DNA from: Bacteroidales bacterium
Lineage (GTDB): Bacteria; Bacteroidota; Bacteroidia; Bacteroidales; F082
Assembly: GCA_014860665.1 (NCBI GenBank)
Contig: JACZJI010000009.1
Coordinates: 1 to 59,814 of the forward strand
Direction: 5' to 3'
Length of the DNA stretch: 59,814 nt
Numbering within the stretch: the first letter of the stretch is position 1; every line of letters starts with the position of its first letter. The notes under the pieces are model-generated. The model saw only the letters and a list, made by a program, of their open reading frames with translations. It was not told the origin of the DNA and ran no database searches. Of the stretch, positions 17,557 to 25,206 are shown in pieces. Both the position numbers and the translations under genes were made by a program.

Positions 17557-18264
17557 TTATTCAGAAACAAATTCTACCGGAGGCACAGAAAAATCTCCTT
17601 CCACACTGTACGATTTCTCGCTCCCGTAAGTACCCTTCCATATAGTCTTAAAGATTCCGTTAATCCTGTTTTTACCTATATAGGTTATTAAAAAATAACC
17701 TTTGGAGGAATTAGCCCCCTTAAATTCATCATAACTATTCCAACCCAGGCCGCGCTCAACCACTTTATCAAAAATAATATTTGCTCCGGCAGACATATTG
17801 GAATATGAGTAATTCGCATAAGCCAGCTTAAAATTGTTGCTATAAGTCAGGTCGCAATAAAAATAAACCGACAACATATCGTAGGTTTTCAAGTCCAGAA
17901 AAGAGGTCCCCTCATAGATTATATTGGTATCCCATTCATGAGCCGGACTGTTCCTTACTTGCATCGACTGATATACCTGGTTAAAAGTTAGTTCTCCACT
18001 ATCCAGGTTGTTTTGTGCCGTGGAAAGCCCTTTATATTTCACATGGATATAATATTCTCCATCGTAATGATTCGTAGTATCCGGAACAATCCAGTTACTG
18101 ATGTAGTAGGGTTTCAAATAGGCAGTCGGCATTAATTTTTCATTTTTGCTGCATCCTGCAAGCAAAATCAGCGGCAATACAACAAAAAGATTTCTTTTCG
18201 TGTGCACTTTTATTCCCAATAAAAGCGAGCTGAAAATTTTAATCAGGTATTTAGGCATTTTCAT
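17557..18264 (-). CDS. Hypothetical lipoprotein
   Basis: Not recognised. The 235 residues contain a lipobox LILLAGC, so lipid anchoring in the envelope is likely. From the ATG at 18264 the cysteine is residue 38, a long signal. A GTG at 18207 would begin MHTKRNLFVVLPLILLAGC with the cysteine at residue 19, which is more usual, so the start is open. The mature part is rich in Tyr, Asn and Ser with beta-strand patterning (GEYYIHVKYKG, VYFYCDLTYSNN, AYANYSYSNMS) and resembles small Bacteroidota surface lipoproteins of unknown role. It begins 74 bases from the repeat array and is the first of three unknown genes on this strand. Confidence 0.6.
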   Translation of the reverse strand: MKMPKYLIKIFSSLLLGIKVHTKRNLFVVLPLILLAGCSKNEKLMPTAYLKPYYISNWIVPDTTNHYDGEYYIHVKYKGLSTAQNNLDSGELTFNQVYQSMQVRNSPAHEWDTNIIYEGTSFLDLKTYDMLSVYFYCDLTYSNNFKLAYANYSYSNMSAGANIIFDKVVERGLGWNSYDEFKGANSSKGYFLITYIGKNRINGIFKTIWKGTYGSEKSYSVEGDFSVPPVEFVSE

Positions 18265-18336
18265 TTAGGTTTATTGGCAACTAAATTAATAATTATTATG
18301 AAAACAAACCTGATTTCCAAAGTTTTTCGTCACTAC

Positions 18337-18693
18337 CCGGGAAATCTTCGCCACAACAAGCCGGAGTGCCGCGGAACAGATGGGAGCAGTTACACAATAG
18401 ACGGGAGCACCGCAGAATACGTCGGAGCAGTTGCACAACAGACGGGAGTGCTTGCACAATACACCGGAGCACTTACACAACCCGCCGGAGCGCCGCAGAA
18501 TGGCCCGGACCGATTGCACAGCAGGCTGGACCTCCGCAGAACTGTCTGGACCTACTGCACAGCAGGCTGGACTTCCGCGGAATTGCCTGGATCGATTACA
18601 CAGCAGCCTGGACTTCCGCGGAACACGCTGGACTGTCTGCTTAACACGCCGAAGCCCCCGGAATAGACCGGAAAGGTTACACAACTCACCGGA
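18337..18693. repeat. Degenerate tandem array of alternating 20/21-bp GC-rich units
   Basis: About 17 units follow one another without spacers, each marked by GGA. Scoring the A of each GGA from 18365 to 18693 gives steps of 20 or 21 bases. Two subtypes are seen. The 21-base type has a core like TTGCACAA (for example at 18427-18445), the 20-base type a core like CCGCAGAA. They often alternate, making a 41-base super-unit. Conservation falls off at both ends. The block is clearly richer in G and C than its AT-rich flanks. Several ORFs cross it on both strands, but 20- and 41-base periods cannot keep a reading frame, so I do not call a protein. From 18694 to 18872 there is AT-rich sequence with short GTCTTCGG-like repeats at 18796-18820. 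Confidence 0.8.
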
Positions 18694-18872
18694 TTCTTTT
18701 ATAGTAGACTCTGAGCACAAAATTTTAAATCAGCATACCATTCCTAAAACAGTCTCGTCTTCATATTTTTGACCGTTGTCATTCAACTTCAGACTCCCGT
18801 CTTCGGACTTCGGTCTTCTGTTAATTTTCCATTAAAAAAATTAAAAATTTTATCAACATATGACATAATTTC

Positions 18873-18880
18873 TATCTTTG
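18873..18880 (+). promoter_or_regulatory. lysC leader -7 box (TATCTTTG)
   Basis: Exact TAnnTTTG match, 18 bases before the leader-peptide ATG and about 190 before lysC. The predicted transcript starts near 18886 and includes the whole leader and terminator. Confidence 0.65.
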
Positions 18881-18898
18881 CGCCAAATTATACAAATC

Positions 18899-18958
18899 AT
18901 GACTTTTGTAATTAAGACCAGGAAGCAAATGAAGCGGAATGTAAGACATGACCGGTGA
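18899..18958 (+). CDS. Putative 19-residue leader peptide of lysC
   Basis: ATG 18899 to TGA 18956-18958 encodes MTFVIKTRKQMKRNVRHDR. It holds two Thr, one Ile, three Lys, one internal Met, one Asn and one Asp, all members of the aspartate family whose first enzyme is encoded downstream. There is no long run of a single amino acid as in thr or his leaders, so translation is plausible rather than certain. Its last codons (18949-18955) form one arm of the possible antiterminator. Confidence 0.4.
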   Translation: MTFVIKTRKQMKRNVRHDR

Positions 18959-19016
18959 GATTGCTTTGTGGATTATGATACATAAGAGCCCGGTCAAAAA
19001 AGACCGGGCTTTTTTT
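18922..19016 (+). promoter_or_regulatory. Transcription attenuator upstream of lysC
   Basis: AGCCCGGTC (18987-18995) pairs perfectly with GACCGGGCT (19002-19010) around six A, then seven T (19010-19016): a strong intrinsic terminator 53 bases before lysC. TGACCGG (18949-18955), at the end of the leader peptide, can instead pair with CCGGTCA (18990-18996) inside the 5' terminator arm. A third pairing, 18922-18928 with 18961-18967, could act as a pause hairpin. These alternative folds are as expected for ribosome-controlled attenuation. The effector is not determined. Confidence 0.6.
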
Positions 19017-19068
19017 ATGATTTAAAACGGAATTGAAACAACTCTAAAAAACGTAAAGAAACATCAGA

Positions 19069-20376
19069 ATGAAAGTTTTTAAATTTGGCGGCACTTCAGC
19101 AGGATCGGCCCAGCGGTTAACCAATATCTATAAAATTATCCGCGACCAGGGTACCTGTATGGTCATATTGTCCGCCATGAGCGGTTCCACCAACACATTG
19201 TTGGAGATCAGTCGTCTTACGGGCGAAGGGGAAAGAGAAGAAGCAAGGAAAGAGTCTTTAAAATTAAAAAAGCATTATGAGGATACCGCCAGTCAGCTTT
19301 TCGAAGACACTCTGGCATCAAAGCAATACATCGATCAGATTTTTGACGGGATCGAAAGCCACATTGCGGACTATCAGGGTAAACTCAGCGAGAATACCAT
19401 TGTAGCCACGGGCGAACGCATCTCTACTTTTCTGTTTCATCAGTTATTGCTGTCTCATGGGATCTCATCCGCTTTGCTGGATGCTACAACTTTGATACAT
19501 CTCAACGGTGACAACGAACCTGATGTGGAAGACATTCGTCAAAGACTCCATTCTGCTTTGATCAAAATTCCGGAAGTACAGGTCTACATTTCACAGGGAT
19601 TTATCTGCAGCAATAATAAAGGTGAAATATCCAATCTGGGACGTGGTGGTAGTGATTATTCAGCCTCTTTGTTCGGGGCAGCAGTAGGATCAGAGGAAAT
19701 TCAAATCTGGACTGATATTGACGGCGTACAGAATAACGATCCACGTTACGTGGAAGGCACCCACCCTATCCGTAAACTGCTTTTCGACGAGGCTGCAGAG
19801 CTGGCCTATTTCGGAGCCAAAATCCTGCACCCTTCCTGCGTGTTACCGGCACAAAAAGCCAATATTCCTGTTTTGCTGAAAAACACACTTCACCCCGATG
19901 ACCCCGGGACTATGATCAGCAAAGAACGTAACGGTAGTGGCTTTAAAGCAGTGGCAGCCCGCGATAACATCACAGCCATCAAGATAAAATCAAGCCGTAT
20001 GCTGCTGGCTTACGGTTTTCTGAGAAAAATCTTTGAAGTCTTCGAAAGTTACAAAACCTCCATCGACATGATTACAACTTCCGAGGTCGCCGTTTCCATT
20101 ACCATAGATGATACCAGCCACCTCCAGGAAATTCTGGAAGCACTCGAATCATTAGGAACTGTGACCGTGGAAAACAACAAAACCATTGTAGGTATTGTCG
20201 GGACCATCGTTGCTGACGAAACAGGATATGCCCATGCACTTTTTACAGCACTGAAAGACATTCCTATTCGGATGATCTCCTACGGGGCAAGCCCACACAA
20301 TATTTCAATCCTCATCAACTCGGAAGACAAACTGAGGACACTGCAAGCTCTAAATTCAAATCTTTTTCAATCCTAA
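19069..20376 (+). CDS. lysC: Aspartate kinase, monofunctional
   Basis: Phosphorylates aspartate, the first step towards lysine, threonine, methionine and diaminopimelate. At 435 residues it is a single kinase without a homoserine dehydrogenase domain. The N-terminus VFKFGGTSAGSAQR is the substrate and ATP site. NLGRGGSDYSASLFGAA near residue 188 and WTDIDGVQNNDPR near 220 are the other kinase motifs. Two ACT domains (about 300-435), for allosteric control, end the protein. A leader with a terminator/antiterminator precedes it and lysA follows after 11 bases, so this unit serves the lysine/diaminopimelate branch. Confidence 0.94.
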   Translation: MKVFKFGGTSAGSAQRLTNIYKIIRDQGTCMVILSAMSGSTNTLLEISRLTGEGEREEARKESLKLKKHYEDTASQLFEDTLASKQYIDQIFDGIESHIADYQGKLSENTIVATGERISTFLFHQLLLSHGISSALLDATTLIHLNGDNEPDVEDIRQRLHSALIKIPEVQVYISQGFICSNNKGEISNLGRGGSDYSASLFGAAVGSEEIQIWTDIDGVQNNDPRYVEGTHPIRKLLFDEAAELAYFGAKILHPSCVLPAQKANIPVLLKNTLHPDDPGTMISKERNGSGFKAVAARDNITAIKIKSSRMLLAYGFLRKIFEVFESYKTSIDMITTSEVAVSITIDDTSHLQEILEALESLGTVTVENNKTIVGIVGTIVADETGYAHALFTALKDIPIRMISYGASPHNISILINSEDKLRTLQALNSNLFQS

Positions 20377-20387
20377 AAAAGACTGCC

Positions 20388-21548
20388 ATGGTTAAGAAAA
20401 ACATGCTTTCGCGACTGACAAAATACCCGACACCGCTTTATTTCTATGATTTGCAGTTGTTGGATCAAACCCTGAAGGATGCCGTTGATGCCGCACAACC
20501 CTACAGTTATCATATACACTTTGCTGTGAAAGCCAACAACAACGACCGGATTCTGGAGTCGATACAACGCCACGGAATGGGTGCCGATTGCGTGAGTGGT
20601 AATGAAATTCGTGAAGCGCTCAAAAGAGGTTTCCCGGCAAATAAAATTGTTTTTGCAGGCGTAGGTAAAACAGATAATGAAATCAAGCTGGGACTCGAAA
20701 CAGATATTTTTGCTTTCAACTGCGAGTCGCTTCAGGAAATAAACGTCATCAACGATCTGGCCGGAAGCATGGGAAAGAAAGCAAGGATTTTCCTGCGACT
20801 TAACCCGGATGTGGAAGCTCATACACACAAAAACATTACCACAGGAAAAGCAGAAAACAAATTCGGAATCAATGCTACCGATACCGACATTTTCCTGACG
20901 TTGAAAAAAGATTTTAAAAACGTAGAGTTTGTGGGATTGCATTTTCATATCGGTTCACAGATCTGCGATTTTGAAGTTTTCAAAAATCTTTCTCTTAAGG
21001 TGAATGAAATTCAGGATTTATTTGAATCGAAAGGAGAAAAAATAAAATATCTTAATTTGGGTGGCGGATTAGGGATCAACTACGCAGATCCTCAGCAAAA
21101 TCCCATCCCCGATTTCGCCGGATATTTTGAAACTTTTCACAAATACCTGAAACTGCGCCCCGGGCAGGAAGTGCATTTCGAGCTGGGCCGTGCACTGGTA
21201 GCGCAATGCGGTACATTACTATCAAGGGTTTTATACATCAAACCCGGTGTTAGAAATCAGTTTGCCATCATAGACGCTTCTATGACTGATTTACTTCGTC
21301 CGGCACTGTATGAAGCACAACACAGAATCGAAAACCTGAGCTCAGAAGCAGCAGAAAAGAAAACTTATGACGTAGCCGGGCCGGTTTGTGAGTCTTCGGA
21401 TGTTTTTGCCCGGAATATTTTACTGGAAGAAACACGACGTGGTGATTTTCTCGCCATTTATTCAACAGGTGCTTACGGTCAGGTAATGTCGTCGTTGTAC
21501 AACATGCGCGATCCGGCAACCACCATTTATAGTGATGAAGTAGAGTAA
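20388..21548 (+). CDS. lysA: Diaminopimelate decarboxylase
   Basis: Makes L-lysine from meso-diaminopimelate with pyridoxal phosphate, in the alanine-racemase (fold III) decarboxylase family. The cofactor lysine is in HFAVKANNN (near residue 48). HFHIGSQ near 186, NLGGGLGI near 224 (phosphate-binding glycine loop), ELGRALVAQCG, CESSDVFARN (active-site Cys) and STGAYGQVMSSLYN follow. Its 386 residues are slightly shorter than many LysA proteins but complete. It is co-transcribed with lysC. The next gene is a diverged member of the same fold family. Confidence 0.94.
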   Translation: MVKKNMLSRLTKYPTPLYFYDLQLLDQTLKDAVDAAQPYSYHIHFAVKANNNDRILESIQRHGMGADCVSGNEIREALKRGFPANKIVFAGVGKTDNEIKLGLETDIFAFNCESLQEINVINDLAGSMGKKARIFLRLNPDVEAHTHKNITTGKAENKFGINATDTDIFLTLKKDFKNVEFVGLHFHIGSQICDFEVFKNLSLKVNEIQDLFESKGEKIKYLNLGGGLGINYADPQQNPIPDFAGYFETFHKYLKLRPGQEVHFELGRALVAQCGTLLSRVLYIKPGVRNQFAIIDASMTDLLRPALYEAQHRIENLSSEAAEKKTYDVAGPVCESSDVFARNILLEETRRGDFLAIYSTGAYGQVMSSLYNMRDPATTIYSDEVE

Positions 21549-21564
21549 GCACATCTGTGTGAAG

Positions 21565-21587
21565 GGCACGCGCATGTTGCGCGTGCC
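21565..21587. repeat. Perfect GC-rich hairpin after lysA
   Basis: GGCACGCGCA (21565-21574) pairs with TGCGCGTGCC (21578-21587) around TGT. No T-run follows on the plus strand, so it may be a REP-like or mRNA-stabilising hairpin, or a factor-dependent terminator for lysCA. Confidence 0.55.
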
Positions 21588-21695
21588 AGTCGCTCCTCTT
21601 CGTCATGACGCCCATAACAAAAAAATAACTCAGGGACATCCCCAAAAAATAAAAAAAGTATTATTTTCGATAGGCGTTTGTTTTATAAATAAAAC

Positions 21696-21703
21696 TATTT
21701 TTG
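21696..21703 (+). promoter_or_regulatory. -7 box of the polyamine cluster (TATTTTTG)
   Basis: TAnnTTTG match followed by a 5' untranslated region of about 100 bases. A TTTG at 21677-21680 lies 15 bases upstream, closer than the usual -33 spacing. Confidence 0.5.
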
Positions 21704-21810
21704 CGCCACTTTTTTAAAGTGTAATAAGGGCAGATGACAGGTTTTATCCGTTTATGAAACAGCATCTTGCCCGCAGGATTTTAAACTATTTATATGTATG
21801 ACGACTTAAG

Positions 21811-23220
21811 ATGAAAAACACCTATTTTGATTTAATTGAGCAGAGTTACTACTTTCCCCAAGAAGGATTTGATCTGAGGGATGGCAGTCTCACATTTCAC
21901 GGCGTTTCATTAAAGTACCTTATCGACAAGTATGAGACGCCGTTTCGTTTTATTTATCTGCCGAAAATCGGTGATCAGATAAAAAAAGCAAGAAACCTTT
22001 TCAACAGGTCCATTAAAAACAGCGGATATCAGGGCAGTTATCATTACTGTTACTGTACCAAGTGTAATCACTTTTATCATGTCATCAGCGAGGCTTTAAA
22101 GCACAACGTGGATCTTGAGACGTCTTCATCTTTTGATATAGATCTGATCTTAAGTCTCTATAATGAGAAAAAGATTAGCAAGTCCCGGATTATCGTGCAC
22201 AACGGTTATAAGACTGAAGACTACCTGAAGAAAATTATTATGCTTCAGGAAAAAGGATTTAAGAATTCGATCGTGATACTGGACAGCACCTCTGAATTAA
22301 AGCTGCTGTTGCAACTCGCTGAAGGGAAAAAAGTCAAAATAGGAATCAGGATGGCCATCAACGAAGAGTCTCAATCTTCATATTATACCTCACGATTAGG
22401 CATTCCCCATACCGAGATTCTTGATTTTTATGAAGAAAACATCAAAAACAATTCCAATGTGGAGTTGAAGATGTTCCATTTCTTTGTTGATTCAGGTATT
22501 AAAGACAACATCTATTACTGGGGGGAATTCCAGAAAGCACTGAGTCTTTATGTCAGCCTGAAAAAACGTTGTCCAAGCCTGGATTCTTTCAACTTGGGTG
22601 GCGGATTCCCCATTCGCAACAACCTGGGATTTGAATACAACTATGAATACATGATCAATGAGATCATGAACAACATCAAGGAAACCTGTGTAAAAGAAAA
22701 CATCGAAGAACCCGACATATTTACGGAGTTCGGAAAATATACCGTGGGTGAAAGCGGCGCCGTGATTTTCAAAGTGCTGGAGACTAAACAACAGAACGAC
22801 AGCGAAACATGGTACATTATCGACAACAGTCTAATGAATACCATCCCGGACGCATGGGCCATTCACGAAAAGTTCATTTTGCTTCCCATCAACAAATGGG
22901 ATAAAGAATACCAACGTGTAAACATCGGAGGGATCAGTTGCGACCATTCCGATTATTATAATTCAGAGGATTTAAACCAGGAAGTACTTCTTCCCAAGTA
23001 TGATAGTGAGGAAGAAAAAGAGCCTCTATACCTGGGATTTTTCCACACCGGCGCCTATCAGGATGCCATCAGCGGATACGGTGGAATTAAACACTGTCTG
23101 ATTCCGTCGCCCAAGCACGTTATTATCGACCGTGATGCCAATGGCAACTTTGTGGATTACGTTTACCGCAACGAGCAATCCTCTGCAGAAATGTTTAAAA
23201 TTTTAGGTTACAATAAATAA
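21811..23220 (+). CDS. Arginine decarboxylase-like fold III decarboxylase
   Basis: Probably converts arginine to agmatine for polyamine synthesis. The 469-residue protein is the short type found in Flavobacteria and relatives, not the 630-residue E. coli SpeA type. The likely cofactor lysine is in YHYCYCTKCNHFYH (near residue 81), an unusual setting compared with the FAVKAN of LysA. YTSRLGIP near 193, FNLGGGFPIRNN near 266 (phosphate-binding loop), FTEFGKYTVGESGA near 308, GGISCDHSDYY (active-site Cys and Asp) and FFHTGAYQDAISGYGG complete the family pattern. It is followed after three bases by an agmatinase, which fits agmatine as the product. Specificity for arginine over other diamino acids rests on this context. 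Confidence 0.78.
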   Translation: MKNTYFDLIEQSYYFPQEGFDLRDGSLTFHGVSLKYLIDKYETPFRFIYLPKIGDQIKKARNLFNRSIKNSGYQGSYHYCYCTKCNHFYHVISEALKHNVDLETSSSFDIDLILSLYNEKKISKSRIIVHNGYKTEDYLKKIIMLQEKGFKNSIVILDSTSELKLLLQLAEGKKVKIGIRMAINEESQSSYYTSRLGIPHTEILDFYEENIKNNSNVELKMFHFFVDSGIKDNIYYWGEFQKALSLYVSLKKRCPSLDSFNLGGGFPIRNNLGFEYNYEYMINEIMNNIKETCVKENIEEPDIFTEFGKYTVGESGAVIFKVLETKQQNDSETWYIIDNSLMNTIPDAWAIHEKFILLPINKWDKEYQRVNIGGISCDHSDYYNSEDLNQEVLLPKYDSEEEKEPLYLGFFHTGAYQDAISGYGGIKHCLIPSPKHVIIDRDANGNFVDYVYRNEQSSAEMFKILGYNK

Positions 23221-23223
23221 AAG

Positions 23224-24078
23224 ATGGCGAATTTCGGAGGCATCGAAAATCAATTTGCAGACAAATCCACAGCCAAAGTCTGGCTTCAGTCCATACCTTA
23301 CGACGGAACCAGCACCTGGGGTAAAGGTGCCGACAAAGGCTTTTCTGCTTTTCTCGATGCAGCTGAAAACATGGAACTTTACGACATAGAAACAGACTTG
23401 GAAGTTTATCGTGAAGGTATTTACATTTTGCCTGAAATTAAAGAAGATAGTTCACCGGAAGCCGTTTTTGAAACAGTTTATCAAAGCACAAAATCTTTAC
23501 TGAAGGAAGACAAATTCCTCACTTTTTTTGGTGGCGAACATTCCATCAGCATTGGTGTTATCAAGGCCTTTTACGAAAAATATCCTGACATCAGCATTTT
23601 GCAACTGGATGCTCACGCCGACTTGCGTCCCTCTTATCTGGGAAGTACGTACAACCACGCCTGTGCTCTGCATGATGCTTCCCTGCACACCAATCTGGTT
23701 CAGGTGGGAATTCGCAGTATGGACTCGGTGGAAAAGCCTTTCCTGAAAAAGGAAAATTGCTTTTTTGCAGAAGATATGGCTTTTGATGACAGCTGGTTCG
23801 AAAGATCTTTGAATAAGTTAACTGGCCCTGTTTACATCACCATCGATCTGGATGTTTTCGACCCGTCGATCATGCCTGCTACCGGAACTCCTGAACCTGG
23901 CGGAATGTACTGGAATACGGTGATCCGGTATCTGAAAAAAGTATTTGAAACAAAACAGGTTGTAGGTTTCGACCTCGTGGAGCTGGCGCCTATGGAAGAA
24001 AATAAAGCGCCTAACTTTCTTGCAGCCAAACTTTATTATAAAATGTTAAGTTATAAATTTAAAAGCAATGAAAAATAA
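23224..24078 (+). CDS. speB: Agmatinase (ureohydrolase family)
   Basis: Hydrolyses agmatine, or a related guanidino compound, to an amine and urea using two manganese ions. All metal ligands of the arginase family are visible: GGEHSIS (near residue 101), LQLDAHADLRPS (near 123) and TIDLDVFDPSIMPATGTPEPGG (near 205). The length of 284 residues is normal. The gene lies between the arginine decarboxylase-like gene and the deoxyhypusine-synthase homologue. Its 3' end overlaps the latter by 11 bases, implying coupled expression. If the pathway uses an aminopropyl or carboxyaminopropyl agmatine intermediate, the true substrate may be that compound rather than agmatine. Confidence 0.88.
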   Translation: MANFGGIENQFADKSTAKVWLQSIPYDGTSTWGKGADKGFSAFLDAAENMELYDIETDLEVYREGIYILPEIKEDSSPEAVFETVYQSTKSLLKEDKFLTFFGGEHSISIGVIKAFYEKYPDISILQLDAHADLRPSYLGSTYNHACALHDASLHTNLVQVGIRSMDSVEKPFLKKENCFFAEDMAFDDSWFERSLNKLTGPVYITIDLDVFDPSIMPATGTPEPGGMYWNTVIRYLKKVFETKQVVGFDLVELAPMEENKAPNFLAAKLYYKMLSYKFKSNEK

Positions 24079-25045
24079 AGGTCCTGTCAGTAATTTTATT
24101 GTTGAACACTACAAACACTTTAATGCTGCAGCATTGATTGATGCAGCTAAAGGCTATGAAAAACACCTGGAAGAAGGTAAAAAAATGCTGATCTCCATGG
24201 GAGGTGCCATGAGTACCGCAGAACTTGGAAAATCGCTGGCTGAAATGATTAGACAAGATAAAGTACAAATCATTTCCTGCACTGGTGCCAACCTGGAAGA
24301 AGACATCATGAACCTTGTGGCTCACAAACACTACAAACGCGTTCCTCACTATCGCGATTTGAGCCCGAAAGAGGAATGGGACTTACTGGAAAGTGGACTA
24401 AACCGCGTTACAGATACCTGTATCCCTGAAGAAGAAGCCTTTCGTCGTTTGCAAAAACATGTTTTTGAAATTTGGAAGAATGCTGAAGATAAAGGGGAAC
24501 GCTATTTTCCACATCAGTACATGTATAAAATGCTGCTTTCGGGAGTATTGGAACAATACTACGAAATCGACCCCAAAAACAGTTGGATGATTGCAGCTGC
24601 TGAAAAGAACCTGCCGATCGTGGTTCCAGGCTGGGAAGACTCCACCATGGGAAATATTTTTGCATCCTACTGCATCAAAGGAGAGTTAAAGCCTTCCACC
24701 ATGAAATCGGGAATAGAATATATGACATTCCTTGCCGACTGGTACACAGAAAATGCCGGAGAAGAAGGAATCGGATTCTTCCAGATAGGTGGCGGTATTT
24801 CAGGCGACTTCCCTATTTGCGTTGTTCCGATGCTTTATCAGGATTTGGAAAGAACTACTACCCCATTCTGGAGCTATTTCTGCCAAATCAGCGATTCTAC
24901 AACAAGTTACGGTTCATATTCAGGAGCCGTCCCGAACGAAAAAATCACATGGGGAAAACTGGGAATTGACACACCGAAATTTATTGTTGAATCGGATGCT
25001 ACCATTGTCGCCCCCTTGATTTTTGCTTATCTGCTGGGCTGGTAA
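24068..25045 (+). CDS. Deoxyhypusine synthase family protein
   Basis: An NAD-dependent aminobutyl-transfer enzyme by homology. In eukaryotes and archaea the family modifies eIF5A/aIF5A with spermidine. Bacteria lack that substrate, so bacterial members are thought to act on free polyamines, for example as homospermidine-synthase-like enzymes. The active-site lysine is in KITWGKLGID (near residue 296), within a segment (SYSGAVPNEKITWGK) that parallels the eukaryotic SGARPDEAVSWGK. ISMGGAMSTAELG near 39 and ISCTGANLEEDIMN near 70 belong to the NAD site. At 325 residues it is complete. It is the last gene of the three-gene polyamine unit; the substrate here is inference. Confidence 0.88.
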   Translation: MKNKGPVSNFIVEHYKHFNAAALIDAAKGYEKHLEEGKKMLISMGGAMSTAELGKSLAEMIRQDKVQIISCTGANLEEDIMNLVAHKHYKRVPHYRDLSPKEEWDLLESGLNRVTDTCIPEEEAFRRLQKHVFEIWKNAEDKGERYFPHQYMYKMLLSGVLEQYYEIDPKNSWMIAAAEKNLPIVVPGWEDSTMGNIFASYCIKGELKPSTMKSGIEYMTFLADWYTENAGEEGIGFFQIGGGISGDFPICVVPMLYQDLERTTTPFWSYFCQISDSTTSYGSYSGAVPNEKITWGKLGIDTPKFIVESDATIVAPLIFAYLLGW

Positions 25046-25174
25046 TCAAATTTTATCTGTATTAAAAAAGCCCTGTTCTGGTTCTGGTCTTGTGATAAAC
25101 AGCAGGAGAAAATCGAGAACCAGAGCGGAAAATGCAGGTTACTGATACACAATGTATCATTATAAAAGTTTGTG

Positions 25175-25182
25175 TACTTTTG
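25175..25182 (+). promoter_or_regulatory. -7 box of the FakA-FakB-like gene (TACTTTTG)
   Basis: TAnnTTTG match 25 bases before the TTG chosen as start. It lies downstream of the first ATG of the open frame (25132), so that ATG would not be on the transcript. Confidence 0.55.
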
Positions 25183-25206
25183 TGTCCTTTTCAAAAATCT
25201 GGAATA

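Noticed and set aside
18337..18693. CRISPR array
   Set aside because: Units follow directly with no unique spacers, the units are degenerate, and no cas genes are near.
18274..18772. Several overlapping ORFs on both strands (92-144 residues)
   Set aside because: They arise from the GC-rich repeat block, whose 20- and 41-bp periods shift the frame. None has a recognisable domain.
25070..25125. Terminator after the deoxyhypusine-synthase homologue
   Set aside because: A CTGGTTCT/AGAACCAG pairing exists, but it has a long loop and no T-run on the plus strand.
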